This document shows positions 5,818 through 14,762 of a stretch of 37,754 nt of DNA, one piece after another. The stretch spans positions 1-37,754 of the forward strand of contig JAAWNT010000019.1 of the NCBI GenBank assembly GCA_022799115.1. The letters are read 5' to 3'. Positions within the stretch are counted from its first letter, which is position 1, and each line of letters opens with the position of its first letter. The notes under the pieces are model-generated. The model was not told the origin of the DNA. It made no database searches and saw only the letters and a list, made by a program, of their open reading frames with translations. The position numbers and the translations under genes are program-made. This DNA is from Clostridiales bacterium. Its GTDB lineage: Bacteria; Bacillota; Clostridia; Oscillospirales; Acutalibacteraceae.

Positions 5818-7353
5818 ATGGCGAAACACACACCAAAAAAGAAAGTCTCTGAAAAAAGCAGGCCGTTTCGACTCCGCGACTTTTTCTCCAGCGAGCGGGC
5901 AAAGCACGGCGCAATGGCCACTGCAATCACAGTGGGCGTGCTCGTTATTTTACTTTTAGTGAATGTCGTTACCGGTATGCTGACCCAGCGATATCCCTCG
6001 GTAAACCTGGATTTGACCCCGGACAGCGTGAATACCCTGTCTGATTCCGCCAAATCGGTGGCCGACCATGTATCCATGGATACCGACATCTATATTCTCA
6101 CAAACCGGGATAACGCGGTAAACAACCTGGTTTACAGCGAATATGGCGTCACCTACAGCCAGGTGGCGGCGCTCTCCGACAAGCTTCAGGAGAGAAACGC
6201 CAGAATCCGGGTGACCTATGTGGATCTGGACCTGAACCCAGGCTTTTCCAAAAATTTCCCCGAAGAAAATCTGCTGGTGGGAGACATCATCGTACAGACT
6301 GCCCATCGTTACCGGGTGCTGACGGTGGACGATCTGTTCCAGGTGCAGTATGGGGACAGCGGCAACATCATCAGCTCCTCCAAAGTGGACGGGGCCTTGG
6401 CCACGGCACTTTACCAGACAAATACAGAGACCCTGCCTGTCGTGGCCATTGCCACCGGCCACAGCGAGCTGCTGCCCACCGATACGTTCCGTTCCATGCT
6501 CAGCTCCAACGGCTTTTTGGTGCAGAGCTTTTCTCTTCTCACTGAAAAGATTCCGGAGCAAGCCCAGATTGTGCTGCTGCCTACTCCCTCCACCGACTAC
6601 ACGGAGGAGGAAATTGAAAAGCTGACCAATTTCCTGGAGGATGCAACCGCTGACCGAGATCGAAGCGTAATGGTCACCTTCCACACCACCCAGATCTCCC
6701 TGCCTAATCTGGATGAATTCTTGGCCAAATGGGGATTGCAGGTGGGTTCCGACATCGTTCTGGAATCCGACTCCTCCCACCTGGTATCTTCAAACGACAC
6801 TTATTTATTGGCCCAATATGACGCGGAGCTGGAGTTCGGCGGCAAGTCCGATTATGGATATTTGGTGCTTCCCCAATGCCGCCCGGTGAATAAGCTGTTC
6901 CATGAAAAAGACGGCATGCGCACCTATTCCCTGCTGTCCAGCTATAACACCTCCTATTTATTCCCGGCAGACAGTGTGGACCAGCCAACCGGGGACGAGG
7001 AAAAGAAATCCTACTCATTGGCCGCGCTGTCCCAGAAGCGGAGCGCGGTGGAAGGAAGGGAGTATTCTTCCAATCTGTTGGTGTTCGGCTGTTCCACCAT
7101 GTTTACCGGCGGGGTTATCGATACCTCCACCTTTGGAGACGCCGCCTTTGTGCGGGATCTTTTGCAGTACGCCGCCGGCAGCCAAAACGACTTTGACGGG
7201 GTTGAGGTCATTCCCTCCGTCATCAACGAGGTAAACCTGACTATGAACAGCACCGAGCTTCATGTGTGGGGCTTAGGAATCTTTACTTTGTTGATTCCCG
7301 CTTTGGCGCTGGGAGGCGGACTGTTCGTATATTTAAAGAGGCGACATCTATGA
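5818..7353 (+). CDS. GldG-like ABC-associated membrane protein, 511 aa
   Basis: Basic cytoplasmic N-terminus (about 1-30), one TM helix (about 35-53), a large extracytoplasmic region and a second TM near the C-terminus (about 486-505) ending in KRRHL. The early motif LDLTPDSVNTLSDSAK is the usual opening of GldG/DUF7088-type proteins (family recollection), and the region around 200-330 has the alpha/beta look of a type-1 glutamine-amidotransferase-like fold (AIATGHSELL). It starts directly after the permease stop with GGAGGTGGAG upstream. It probably forms the extracytoplasmic part of the exporter. The substrate is unknown. Confidence 0.82.
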   Translation: MAKHTPKKKVSEKSRPFRLRDFFSSERAKHGAMATAITVGVLVILLLVNVVTGMLTQRYPSVNLDLTPDSVNTLSDSAKSVADHVSMDTDIYILTNRDNAVNNLVYSEYGVTYSQVAALSDKLQERNARIRVTYVDLDLNPGFSKNFPEENLLVGDIIVQTAHRYRVLTVDDLFQVQYGDSGNIISSSKVDGALATALYQTNTETLPVVAIATGHSELLPTDTFRSMLSSNGFLVQSFSLLTEKIPEQAQIVLLPTPSTDYTEEEIEKLTNFLEDATADRDRSVMVTFHTTQISLPNLDEFLAKWGLQVGSDIVLESDSSHLVSSNDTYLLAQYDAELEFGGKSDYGYLVLPQCRPVNKLFHEKDGMRTYSLLSSYNTSYLFPADSVDQPTGDEEKKSYSLAALSQKRSAVEGREYSSNLLVFGCSTMFTGGVIDTSTFGDAAFVRDLLQYAAGSQNDFDGVEVIPSVINEVNLTMNSTELHVWGLGIFTLLIPALALGGGLFVYLKRRHL

Positions 7354-8771
7354 ATTATGAAACAAATCAACGCAAAAGCCTGTTTATCATCGGCGGCGTT
7401 ATCGCTTTGCTGGGAATCGCCGTCGTAGTGCTTATTCTGACGCGGCCCCCCAAAGAGGAGCTTTCCGCCGCCTCGGAAAAACCCGTTACTGTGGATCTGA
7501 CCAATCATAAGATTGGGGAGCTATCCTCTCTGACCGTGGAAAATGAGGAGGGTCGCTATACCATCAAGCCCACAGAGCCTGGTGTGGAGAGCTATTATGT
7601 GGAAGAATTAAAGGATCTTCCCATCGATCATGAGGCGGTCAAATACGTGGTGCAGGGGGCCTTTGATCCGGTGATGACCAAGGAAGTGGGAATGGCGGAG
7701 AATCTGGGAGAATATGGTCTTGAGGATCCTTCGGCCACCATCACCCTTCAGTTTCAGGATGGGTCCTCCGTGGTATGTCTCCTGGGGGATCCGGCTCCTT
7801 CCGACGAGGACACCCGTTATTTTTGCCTGCAAGGGGCCGGGTATGTGTATATCGCCAGCTCCAACAGCCACTTCTTTCGCCCTGCGGCCTCTTTTGCTGA
7901 TTTAACCGTGGCGCAAGCTCCCAAACGGGAAAGCGGACAGGAAGAGGACGTATTTGGTGAAATTCAGCTCTGGGGCGCTTCCTTCCCGGAGAAGATCCTT
8001 TTGCAGCCTCTAAACGGCGTCTACCAGATGATTCAGCCCATTGCGACCGCTTGCGACAACAGCATGGTGAATTATATGACAGTGGCCCTCAAGTCGGTCA
8101 CCGCCCAAAGCGCGGTATCCGCCTTTCCCAACGAGGAAACATTGAAGAAATATGGGCTGCTGGAACCACAGGCCGCGATTACCTACACAATAAACGGAGA
8201 AACGGTGACCCTTTACGCCTCCAAAAAGGACGACAGCACCGTTTATCTCATGCGGGAGGGACGACCGGTGGTATACGAGGTTTCCAACGAGGATGTGGAG
8301 ATGTGGACCGGAGCCTCCCGGTATCTGCTGCGGGACAAAACGGTGGTTGCGCTGACCGCTGCGGATACCGCTCAAGTAACCATTCAAACGGGGGGGCAAT
8401 CCCTCTCCCTGGCTCTTACCCGAAAAAAGGACGAGGAGCGATCCACTGAGAGCACCGATTATTATATCTATACCGTCACCGGGCCGGAGGGCCAAACAGT
8501 GCTTTACGACCGCTACAGCCGTTTTCTGGAGAAGCTCAGCGCGCTTCGGCTGAGCGGGGATACCGGAGATGTGCCCCAGGGGAATCCGGTATTTACTCTG
8601 CGCTATCAGGGGTTTAACAGCACGGCGGAGCACACTCTGGAGTTGTTCCAAAAGGACGAATCCCAGTTATTTGCGGTGCAGGACGGAACTCCTTTGGGGC
8701 TGATCCGGTCTGCCGATTACCAAGGCGTTGTACAGGAAGCGGAAAAGCTGATGGGGTTGTTTGCCCAATAA
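7350..8771 (+). CDS. DUF4340-type membrane-anchored protein, 473 aa
   Basis: One N-terminal TM (about 11-30, LFIIGGVIALLGIAVVVLIL) followed by a long extracytoplasmic beta-rich region with repeats of the type YGLEDPSATITLQFQDG (about 125-145) and YGLLEPQAAITYTING (about 265-280), the hallmark of DUF4340. I chose the ATG at 7350, which overlaps the upstream stop as ATGA; an in-frame start at 7266 lies deep in the previous gene. DUF4340 genes commonly close GldFG clusters. The gene product probably works at the outer face of the membrane with the GldG-like partner. The function is not established. Confidence 0.82.
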   Translation: MNYETNQRKSLFIIGGVIALLGIAVVVLILTRPPKEELSAASEKPVTVDLTNHKIGELSSLTVENEEGRYTIKPTEPGVESYYVEELKDLPIDHEAVKYVVQGAFDPVMTKEVGMAENLGEYGLEDPSATITLQFQDGSSVVCLLGDPAPSDEDTRYFCLQGAGYVYIASSNSHFFRPAASFADLTVAQAPKRESGQEEDVFGEIQLWGASFPEKILLQPLNGVYQMIQPIATACDNSMVNYMTVALKSVTAQSAVSAFPNEETLKKYGLLEPQAAITYTINGETVTLYASKKDDSTVYLMREGRPVVYEVSNEDVEMWTGASRYLLRDKTVVALTAADTAQVTIQTGGQSLSLALTRKKDEERSTESTDYYIYTVTGPEGQTVLYDRYSRFLEKLSALRLSGDTGDVPQGNPVFTLRYQGFNSTAEHTLELFQKDESQLFAVQDGTPLGLIRSADYQGVVQEAEKLMGLFAQ

Positions 8772-8815
8772 CTGAAACTTCTGTTCTCCGTTTCATCCAA
8801 TATCCCAAAAGACGC

Positions 8816-8892
8816 CGCCCATTTATAGGGCGTTTCCTAAGGAGGCTGACGCCCGCCGAAAGGCAATTGCTTTTCGGCGGGCGTCGATTTTT
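8816..8892 (+). terminator. terminator of the Gld-like operon
   Basis: A near-perfect 38-nt palindrome at 8848-8885 (GACGCCCGCCGAAA paired with TTTCGGCGGGCGTC, then an inner GCAATTGC) is followed by GATTTTT. A smaller hairpin CGCCC/GGGCG lies just upstream at 8816-8832. Confidence 0.88.
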
Positions 8893-8998
8893 ATAATGAG
8901 TTGCCAAATAAAATCGGGATCTGCGGAGATCATGTTTCAAACTATCTCATTGCATGGAATTAGAAAATCGTTTATCCTTAGATTCGGAGGTGGCTGAT

Positions 8999-9478
8999 AT
9001 GGCTAATGAAGGCAAAAAAGATTTTAACGCTATGCTGCATGATAATAAGGATATGCCAAAGATTCAGACGATTACAGACCGAAACAGCATTGAGAAATAT
9101 GGCGGAAACAAAATGTATGTTGCACCGCCGATTGACTATGACAGAGTAATGAAGAAAATACCATGCGGCAAAGTAATTACGGTTGGAAAAATCAGAGAAT
9201 ATTTTGCAAACGTGAACCATGCCGATTTTACGGAACCGATCACTGCGGGAATTTTCGTATCTATTGCCGCTTGGGCAAGTCATCAGCGTTTGCAAGACAA
9301 AACACCTTATTGGAGAACGCTGAAAGCAAATGGGGAATTGAATCAAAAATATCCCGGCGGTATGGAAGCGCAAAAACAAAAGCTGGAGGAAGAGGGTCAT
9401 ACGATCATCCAAAAAGGCCGGAAAAACATCCGGTATTTTGTAAAAGATTATGAGAGCTTTCTTTTTGATTTGGATTAA
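8999..9478 (+). CDS. alkyltransferase-like (MGMT-family) protein without catalytic Cys, 159 aa
   Basis: The region PCGKVITVGKIREYFA (55-70) to ITAGIFVSIAAWA and PYWRTLKANGELNQ (103-116) follows the winged-helix DNA-binding fold of O6-alkylguanine methyltransferases. The active site PCHR of true enzymes is PYWR here, so the acceptor Cys is replaced by Tyr. Alkyltransferase-like proteins (ATL) bind damaged bases and recruit excision repair rather than repairing directly (family knowledge). I chose the ATG at 8999 because GGAGG (8986-8990) precedes it; an ATG at 8954 is in frame without such a site. The gene is more AT-rich than its neighbours and may be acquired. It stands alone between terminators. 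Confidence 0.72.
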   Translation: MANEGKKDFNAMLHDNKDMPKIQTITDRNSIEKYGGNKMYVAPPIDYDRVMKKIPCGKVITVGKIREYFANVNHADFTEPITAGIFVSIAAWASHQRLQDKTPYWRTLKANGELNQKYPGGMEAQKQKLEEEGHTIIQKGRKNIRYFVKDYESFLFDLD

Positions 9479-9547
9479 AAATGCATTACCGTTTTGTCTC
9501 ACAGACGTCTCCCGATAAAAGCGTCATAGCGGGTTGCACAGTGCGAA

Positions 9548-9590
9548 AAGGGCAGGACAGACCGTTTGGATCTGTCCTGCCCTTGCCTTC
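9548..9590 (+). terminator. terminator-like hairpin after the ATL gene
   Basis: AAGGGCAGGACAGA (9548-9561) pairs perfectly with TCTGTCCTGCCCTT (9571-9584) around a 9-nt loop. The T-tract is weak. Confidence 0.65.
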
Positions 9591-9818
9591 TTTATGGTCC
9601 GCGTTCCTTGAGGGGATGCGTTACAGAAGAACAGGCGCACCTGTCCGATACTTTGGCAAAATAAGTTTTGAGCGCTTAAATCCGTGTGGGTTTAGAATGG
9701 GTCGTCCTGTCCCCCATACGCTTGTTTCGGTGTATGATAGCGCCAAACAATCTGCAAAAGATCGCCCATTTCCCTTGTCGTTCACTGCCGTATCCAAGCC
9801 GTTCCCGCACCGCAAATA

Positions 9819-9866
9819 AAAACAACCTTCCGCGGCATAGCAGCCGGTACGGAAGGTTGTTTTTTT
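9819..9866. terminator. bidirectional terminator
   Basis: AAAACAACCTTCCG (9819-9832) and CGGAAGGTTGTTTT (9850-9863) pair perfectly, with an A-run on the left and T7 on the right. It serves the minus-strand proBA region ending at 9910 and can also stop plus-strand transcription. Confidence 0.85.
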
Positions 9867-9909
9867 GATTCCTTGACGATATTCTGAAACGCATATTCGC
9901 CTTATGTGC

Positions 9910-11025
9910 TTACGAATGTCCCACAGACCGGATGGCGTGGATATACAGCTTGCCAGTGTTGGGATTGGTCCTAAGCTCATATTCCATGTATTTGGCGGGT
10001 TTCGGCCTCACTTGCCCGGTTTCATCCGACAGATAGTCGTCCACCGGAGAGACGTAGCCCACTGTGAGCAACAGCGCATCTCCGGAACGCCGCTGTTTCT
10101 CCGTGTAGGGAGTATAGCTGCTCTGGCTGCTGTAAGGGGCCACATGGAACTGATTGTCCTCGCTGTCAAAGGTAAAGAAGGTTTCCTCCTTGGGATTTCC
10201 GGGCTGCAACACGCAATTCGGGCCAAACAGGTCCCGACATGCTGCGGTAACATCCCCCAAAGGGATTAAGCTTCTGCCCTCCGCGTCAAAGGAGTCGTAA
10301 TTTTCCGCCCCCTTCTGCGAGATGGCGAACCAAAGGCTGGCGGTCATCACCAGATCCGGATCCACCGAGTCGATGGTTTCAAAGGGCGCGGGATCCTGCA
10401 TCACCACAGGCGCCAGGAAATTGTCGTATTCCCGAAGCTGGCTGTCGTCGTTTCTGCTGTGTGAAATGGCCTGTCCGATGGTAACTGCTAAAAACACCAC
10501 GCCCACCAGGGCCAGAGAGAGCACCGCTACTCCCACCGGAATGCCATATCTGCGGCGTTTGTGCCGGGGACGAGCGGCCGCCATCACCACCTCGCCCAGA
10601 CCGCCGGCCTCCTCCTTGTCCAGAACGGGCTCCTCCTCTTCCGGCAAGTCCTCCAGGGGGAGTATTTCTTGATCTGTTACCAACCCCATCCCGGAATCAG
10701 CGACATCTGGGGAAGCCACAGGTTCGTCGTACGCACTCGTATCGATGACCACTTCATCCGCCTGCCCGGAGAGCTCCGGCTGGACCCAATCAGGGAGAGC
10801 ATGCGCTTCCTCCGGTTGCTCTTCCTCCGCCTCCGGTTGAAAAGCGGACATGGGGCGGGTGATCTTCTCCCCCGTTTCCTGCCGGTAATCGGCGGAAAAG
10901 CTCAGGCTGTCCGGCTCCGGCGATTCCTCCGGCGTTGAAAGGACGCCTTCCCGATAATCTGCCTTGTATTCCGACACCGGCGGCGGGTTTTGGCCGGCGG
11001 TTCTTTTGCGTTTCTTGGCACTCAT
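9910..11025 (-). CDS. single-pass membrane protein with acidic cytoplasmic N-terminus, 371 aa, function unknown
   Basis: I do not recognise a family. Residues 1-8 are basic, 20-150 are strongly acidic and proline-rich and probably disordered, 152-160 is the basic stop RPRHKRRRY, and 162-186 is one TM helix. The remaining ~185 residues are predicted outside the cell, with a mixed alpha/beta look (FDSEDNQFHVAPYSSQSSY, AKYMEYELRTNPNTGKLY). The topology would be N-in. The ATG is preceded by AAGGGAGA and lies 13 nt after the proA stop, so it is probably cotranscribed with proBA, though a functional link is not evident. A bidirectional terminator follows. Confidence 0.75.
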   Translation of the reverse strand: MSAKKRKRTAGQNPPPVSEYKADYREGVLSTPEESPEPDSLSFSADYRQETGEKITRPMSAFQPEAEEEQPEEAHALPDWVQPELSGQADEVVIDTSAYDEPVASPDVADSGMGLVTDQEILPLEDLPEEEEPVLDKEEAGGLGEVVMAAARPRHKRRRYGIPVGVAVLSLALVGVVFLAVTIGQAISHSRNDDSQLREYDNFLAPVVMQDPAPFETIDSVDPDLVMTASLWFAISQKGAENYDSFDAEGRSLIPLGDVTAACRDLFGPNCVLQPGNPKEETFFTFDSEDNQFHVAPYSSQSSYTPYTEKQRRSGDALLLTVGYVSPVDDYLSDETGQVRPKPAKYMEYELRTNPNTGKLYIHAIRSVGHS

Positions 11026-11038
11026 GGCGTGTCTCCCT

Positions 11039-12286
11039 TTATCTGATTTGTCCGTCTCCTTGGATAATAAACTTCATAGAGGTGAGTTCATTCAGCCCCA
11101 TGGGCCCCCTGGCATGCAGCTTTTGGGTAGAGATGCCGATTTCCGCTCCCAATCCAAATTCTCCGCCGTCTGTAAACCGAGTGGAAGCGTTGACGTAAAC
11201 CGCCGCGCTGTCTACCCGGGAAGTAAACGCCTGGGCAGCCGCATAATTCTCGGTTACGATACACTCGCTGTGCCCGCTGGAATAGCGGGCGATGTGTGAC
11301 ATGGCCTCTTCCATCGAATCCACCACCCGCACGGCTAGGATGTAATCCAGGTACTCGGCGGACCAGTCCTCCTGGATGGCCGGTACGACGCTGTCCCCCA
11401 AAATAGCCCGTGTTCTCTCGCAGCCGCGCAGCTGTACCTGTTTTTCGTCCAAACGGGCCTTAATCATGGGCAGAACCTCGCCGGCGCAGTCCTGATGCAC
11501 CAGGATGGTCTCAATGGCGTTGCATACCGAGGGCCGGGAGGTCTTTGCATTGTAGATAATATCCGCCGCCATGGCAAAATTGGCGTCCTTGTCCACATAG
11601 ACATGGCAATTGCCCACACCGGTTTCAATGACCGGCACATGAGCTTGCTCCACCACCGCGCGGATAAGCCCGGCGCCCCCGCGGGGAATGAGCACATCCA
11701 GATATTCCGTCAGGTTCATCAGATCAATGGAGGATTGGCGGGTGGTATCCGTGACCAGCTGGATACTGTCCACAGGGACTTTGGAGCCCTCCAGCGCCTG
11801 GCGCATCACCTGAGCAATACAGGTATTGGAATGAATGGCCTCCTTGCCCCCGCGCAGAATCACCGCATTTCCCGATTTCAGGCACAGCGCGGCGGCGTCC
11901 GCCGTTACATTGGGCCGAGCCTCATAAATGATACCGATAACCCCCAAAGGCACACGCACCTTGGTGATATGCAGTCCATTGGGGCGCACGCCGCCTTCCA
12001 GCACTTTGCCGATGGGATCGGGAAGGGCTTTGACCTGTAGCATTCCGTCCGCCATTCCCTGAACCCGCTGCGGGTTGAGAGCCAGACGATCCAGCATGGC
12101 TTTGCTCAATCCGTTTTTTTCTCCCTGTTCTAAGTCTAGCCGGTTGGCCTCCAGAATTTTGTCGCAATTGGCAACCAAAGCCTCTGCAATCGCAGCCAGC
12201 GCCTCGTCTTTTGCCGCGCCGGCCACCGCCAGCGCCCGGGACGCCTCTTTTGCCCGAACTCCCATTTGTTCCATCGCTGTCATCAT
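11039..12286 (-). CDS. proA: gamma-glutamyl phosphate reductase (glutamate-5-semialdehyde dehydrogenase), 415 aa
   Basis: Second step of proline synthesis: NADPH-dependent reduction of gamma-glutamyl phosphate to glutamate-5-semialdehyde, in the cytoplasm. The whole sequence follows ProA, with the cofactor region VPLGVIGIIYEARPNVT, AVILRGGKEA, and the catalytic Cys in SRPSVCNAIETILVH; the length is usual. I chose the ATG at 12286 because GGAG lies 6 nt upstream; the ATG at 12298 has AAAGGA directly abutting it, which leaves no spacing. It follows proB by about 120 nt on the same strand. Confidence 0.95.
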   Translation of the reverse strand: MMTAMEQMGVRAKEASRALAVAGAAKDEALAAIAEALVANCDKILEANRLDLEQGEKNGLSKAMLDRLALNPQRVQGMADGMLQVKALPDPIGKVLEGGVRPNGLHITKVRVPLGVIGIIYEARPNVTADAAALCLKSGNAVILRGGKEAIHSNTCIAQVMRQALEGSKVPVDSIQLVTDTTRQSSIDLMNLTEYLDVLIPRGGAGLIRAVVEQAHVPVIETGVGNCHVYVDKDANFAMAADIIYNAKTSRPSVCNAIETILVHQDCAGEVLPMIKARLDEKQVQLRGCERTRAILGDSVVPAIQEDWSAEYLDYILAVRVVDSMEEAMSHIARYSSGHSECIVTENYAAAQAFTSRVDSAAVYVNASTRFTDGGEFGLGAEIGISTQKLHARGPMGLNELTSMKFIIQGDGQIR

Positions 12287-12406
12287 AGAAATCTCCATTC
12301 CTTTCTCGGAATTGATCCCGTTTCATCCATCAGCCCAAGGGCCGTATGATGAAATTAGGTCTTCTTTTTTCATAAAAGAACCGGCCCGCAATTTACCCGT
12401 AACAGG

Positions 12407-13189
12407 TCACCGTGCCCGAAAACACGTTCCTATCTTCTTGCCGTCAAACAGATCGTACAGCACCTTGGGATCGCTGCCGTCCACCACGTAACAGTCCACG
12501 CCCGCCTCCATGGCCACCACCGCGGCCGAAATCTTGGTGCTCATGCCGCCGGTACCCCGATTGGACCCGGTTCCTCCCGCCATCTCCCGGATGCGCTCGT
12601 CGATGTAACGCACCTCGGGGATGCGTTTGGCTTCCGGATTTTTACGGGGATCGGAGTCATACAGACCGTCGATATCGGTAAGTATGATGAGCGCGTCGGC
12701 CTCCGCGATATCCGCTACAATGGCGGACAGGGTGTCGTTGTCCCCAAAATTGGACCCCACCAGCTCGTCGATGGCCACCGTGTCGTTTTCATTGACCACC
12801 GGAATGATCCCCATCGCCAAAAGCTCCTGAAAGGTGTTGACCACATTTTGCTTGGAGTGATCGTTTATCATCACGTCTCTGGTGAGCAGCACCTGGGCCA
12901 CCGTATGATTGAATTCGCCAAACAGCTTGTCGTATATAAACATCAGCTCACATTGGCCCACCGCCGCCACCGCCTGTTTTTGGCTGGTGCTCTGGGGGCG
13001 TTCCGGCAGCCCCAGCTTGCCTACGCCCACTCCGATGGCCCCGGAGCTCACTAAAATTACCTGCTTACCCGAATTTTGCAGATCGCTGAGCACCTTGCAC
13101 AGCGTCTCAATGCGGCGCAGATTGAGCTTGCCGCTTTCATAGGTCAAGGTAGAGGTGCCTACCTTGACCACCACTCGTTTTGCTTCCAT
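12407..13189 (-). CDS. proB: glutamate 5-kinase, 260 aa, without PUA domain
   Basis: First step of proline synthesis: ATP-dependent phosphorylation of glutamate. Amino-acid kinase fold with VVVKVGTSTLT near the N-terminus, VSSGAIGVG, NENDTVA and ILTDIDGLYDSDP, and the lysine-bearing GTGGMSTKISAA. The protein ends after the kinase domain; many homologues have an extra C-terminal PUA domain of about 100 residues. I chose the ATG at 13189, preceded by GAGGGG; the longer frame from 13252 adds 21 residues unlike the family. Proline feedback normally acts on this enzyme. proA follows. Confidence 0.95.
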   Translation of the reverse strand: MEAKRVVVKVGTSTLTYESGKLNLRRIETLCKVLSDLQNSGKQVILVSSGAIGVGVGKLGLPERPQSTSQKQAVAAVGQCELMFIYDKLFGEFNHTVAQVLLTRDVMINDHSKQNVVNTFQELLAMGIIPVVNENDTVAIDELVGSNFGDNDTLSAIVADIAEADALIILTDIDGLYDSDPRKNPEAKRIPEVRYIDERIREMAGGTGSNRGTGGMSTKISAAVVAMEAGVDCYVVDGSDPKVLYDLFDGKKIGTCFRAR

Positions 13190-13401
13190 TCCCGACCCCT
13201 CAATATCATAAAAATAATGGTATTTCCTGTAACGCCGTTGCATTGTTGTCAACGCGCAAGACTTGCTGAGGAACCTCTTTCCCCAGCCTTTTCAACATTC
13301 AAACGCCGGTAGTCCGTCTCAAGCGGACCGGGTTTTCCCCCGCTTCTTGCGCCGGACTTTTCCGGTTTCCCAAAAAGTTTCCAATAGTTACGCACCGACT
13401 G

Positions 13402-14652
13402 TCAGCCGTTTGTAACGGCCCGGTAATAGGCCTCCTGATTGGATGGGCCCAACACAGACACGGACAGCCTTCCGGGATCCAGCAGTTCGCAGGCAACCTG
13501 ATTGACCTGATCCAGAGTAACCCCGGCTATTTGACGCAGAACCTCGTCCTCAGAATCCACAAATCCCTTCAGAAGTTCGCTTCGGCCCATGTGCCCGGCC
13601 CGGGAGGAGCTGCTCTCCATCCCCATCACCAGGTTGGATTTAAGCTGTTCCCTGGCCCTGAAAAATTCCTTTTCGGTGACGCCTTTCCGCAGACCGGAAA
13701 GAACATGCAGGATTTCCTCGGACGCGGTGCGGTCGGTTCCCGGACTGACTGCGGTTTGAATCTCCAACAGCCCGCCGCCTTGGTAGGAAGAAGCGCTGCT
13801 GTAGATGGAGTAGGCCAGCCCCAATTCTTCCCGGATTCTCTGGAACAGGCGGGAGGAGGAACTTCCCCCCATCACCATATTGAGAATACTCAGCGCATAT
13901 CGCCTGTTGTCAAGGAAATCCAGGCCCGGCAGACCAAGGCATAGATGCGTTTGCTCCTGTTCTCCGGGAACAATGCAGCAGGAACGGGTGTATGGCATAG
14001 AAATCTTTTCCGGCTCTTCTCCAGGCCCCTTCAGAGCGCCAAGACGCCGCTCCACCAAGCGCAAAAACTGCTCCCGGTCAAAGCGGCCGCACACGGCCAC
14101 CACCATCCGGCTGGGGGCGTAACAGCGGGCGTGATACTCCCGCAGGGCCCCTTCGTCCAGTTTTTCCAAACTTTCTCTGGCGCCCAGGATGGAAAAGCCC
14201 ATGGGAGAATTCTTCCACACATTGCGGTAGAGATTCTCCGCCACCCGATCCTCGGGCTGATCCTCGCTCATGCCGATTTCTTCCAGCACCACGTTTTTCT
14301 CCAGCGCCAGATCCTTGGGATCAAACCGGGGACTGGCCACCATGTCGGCTACGATATCAAAGGCCTGTCCCACGTGCTCCTCCAGAGTGCGGGCGTAAAA
14401 GCAGGTAAAATCATTGGCGGTATATGCGTTCATCTGGCCTCCGATGGCATCCATTTCCTCGGAAATCTGTAAAGAACTGCGGGAGGCGGTTCCTTTAAAG
14501 AGCATATGCTCAATCAGATGAGAAATTCCATTGTTCTCCTTTTCCTCGTAAATGGGTCCGCTTTTTACCCAAACACCAAAACTGGCGGTGCGAACATGGC
14601 CCTGCCAGTCCAACAACACTCGAAGCCCATTGGGCAATGTCAATTTTTCCAT
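13402..14652 (-). CDS. M16 family zinc metallopeptidase (processing-peptidase-like), 416 aa
   Basis: Zn-dependent endopeptidase of the pitrilysin/insulinase fold. The inverted zinc motif HLIEH is at 45-49 (H45, H49, catalytic E48) and the third ligand is in LEEIGMSED, with E125 76 residues after H49, as expected. The N-terminal domain and the C-terminal inactive-like half are both present in a 416-aa chain, the usual size of the bacterial YmxG/MlpA type. The ATG has AAGGGA upstream. In Bacillus this gene lies near pnp and rpsO; here it is on the same strand 2.5 kb downstream of pnp. A perfect palindrome lies in its upstream region (14737-14750). Confidence 0.9.
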   Translation of the reverse strand: MEKLTLPNGLRVLLDWQGHVRTASFGVWVKSGPIYEEKENNGISHLIEHMLFKGTASRSSLQISEEMDAIGGQMNAYTANDFTCFYARTLEEHVGQAFDIVADMVASPRFDPKDLALEKNVVLEEIGMSEDQPEDRVAENLYRNVWKNSPMGFSILGARESLEKLDEGALREYHARCYAPSRMVVAVCGRFDREQFLRLVERRLGALKGPGEEPEKISMPYTRSCCIVPGEQEQTHLCLGLPGLDFLDNRRYALSILNMVMGGSSSSRLFQRIREELGLAYSIYSSASSYQGGGLLEIQTAVSPGTDRTASEEILHVLSGLRKGVTEKEFFRAREQLKSNLVMGMESSSSRAGHMGRSELLKGFVDSEDEVLRQIAGVTLDQVNQVACELLDPGRLSVSVLGPSNQEAYYRAVTNG

Positions 14653-14736
14653 AGATTGGTCCCTTTTACCTTTCGTGTTGATGAACGCCTATTGGGAGAT
14701 TTCTTCGTTTTACTGCGCAAGATCACTCCCCCATTT

Positions 14737-14750
14737 TAGACGATCGTCTA
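14737..14750. promoter_or_regulatory. perfect 14-bp palindrome, TetR-type operator candidate
   Basis: TAGACGATCGTCTA upstream of the M16 gene. On the minus strand, a TAAAAT overlapping its edge with TTATCG 17 bp upstream could form a promoter in which the palindrome fills the spacer. Such palindromes are typical TetR-family sites (family knowledge), but no TetR gene is in the window. Confidence 0.5.
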
Positions 14751-14762
14751 CTAAACGATAAT

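Larger units (their letters stand above)
9479..9909. other. intergenic stretch holding two terminators only
   Basis: About 430 bases. Apart from the hairpins at 9548-9584 and 9819-9866, nothing is recognised. Open frames here have no ribosome binding site or domain. Confidence 0.55.

Noticed and set aside
13190-13401. Possible proB promoter (TTACAG-N16-TATGAT on the minus strand) and a T-box search
   Set aside because: The implied start would leave fewer than ten bases before the ATG, so the ribosome binding site would be lost. No T-box or antiterminator stems were recognised.
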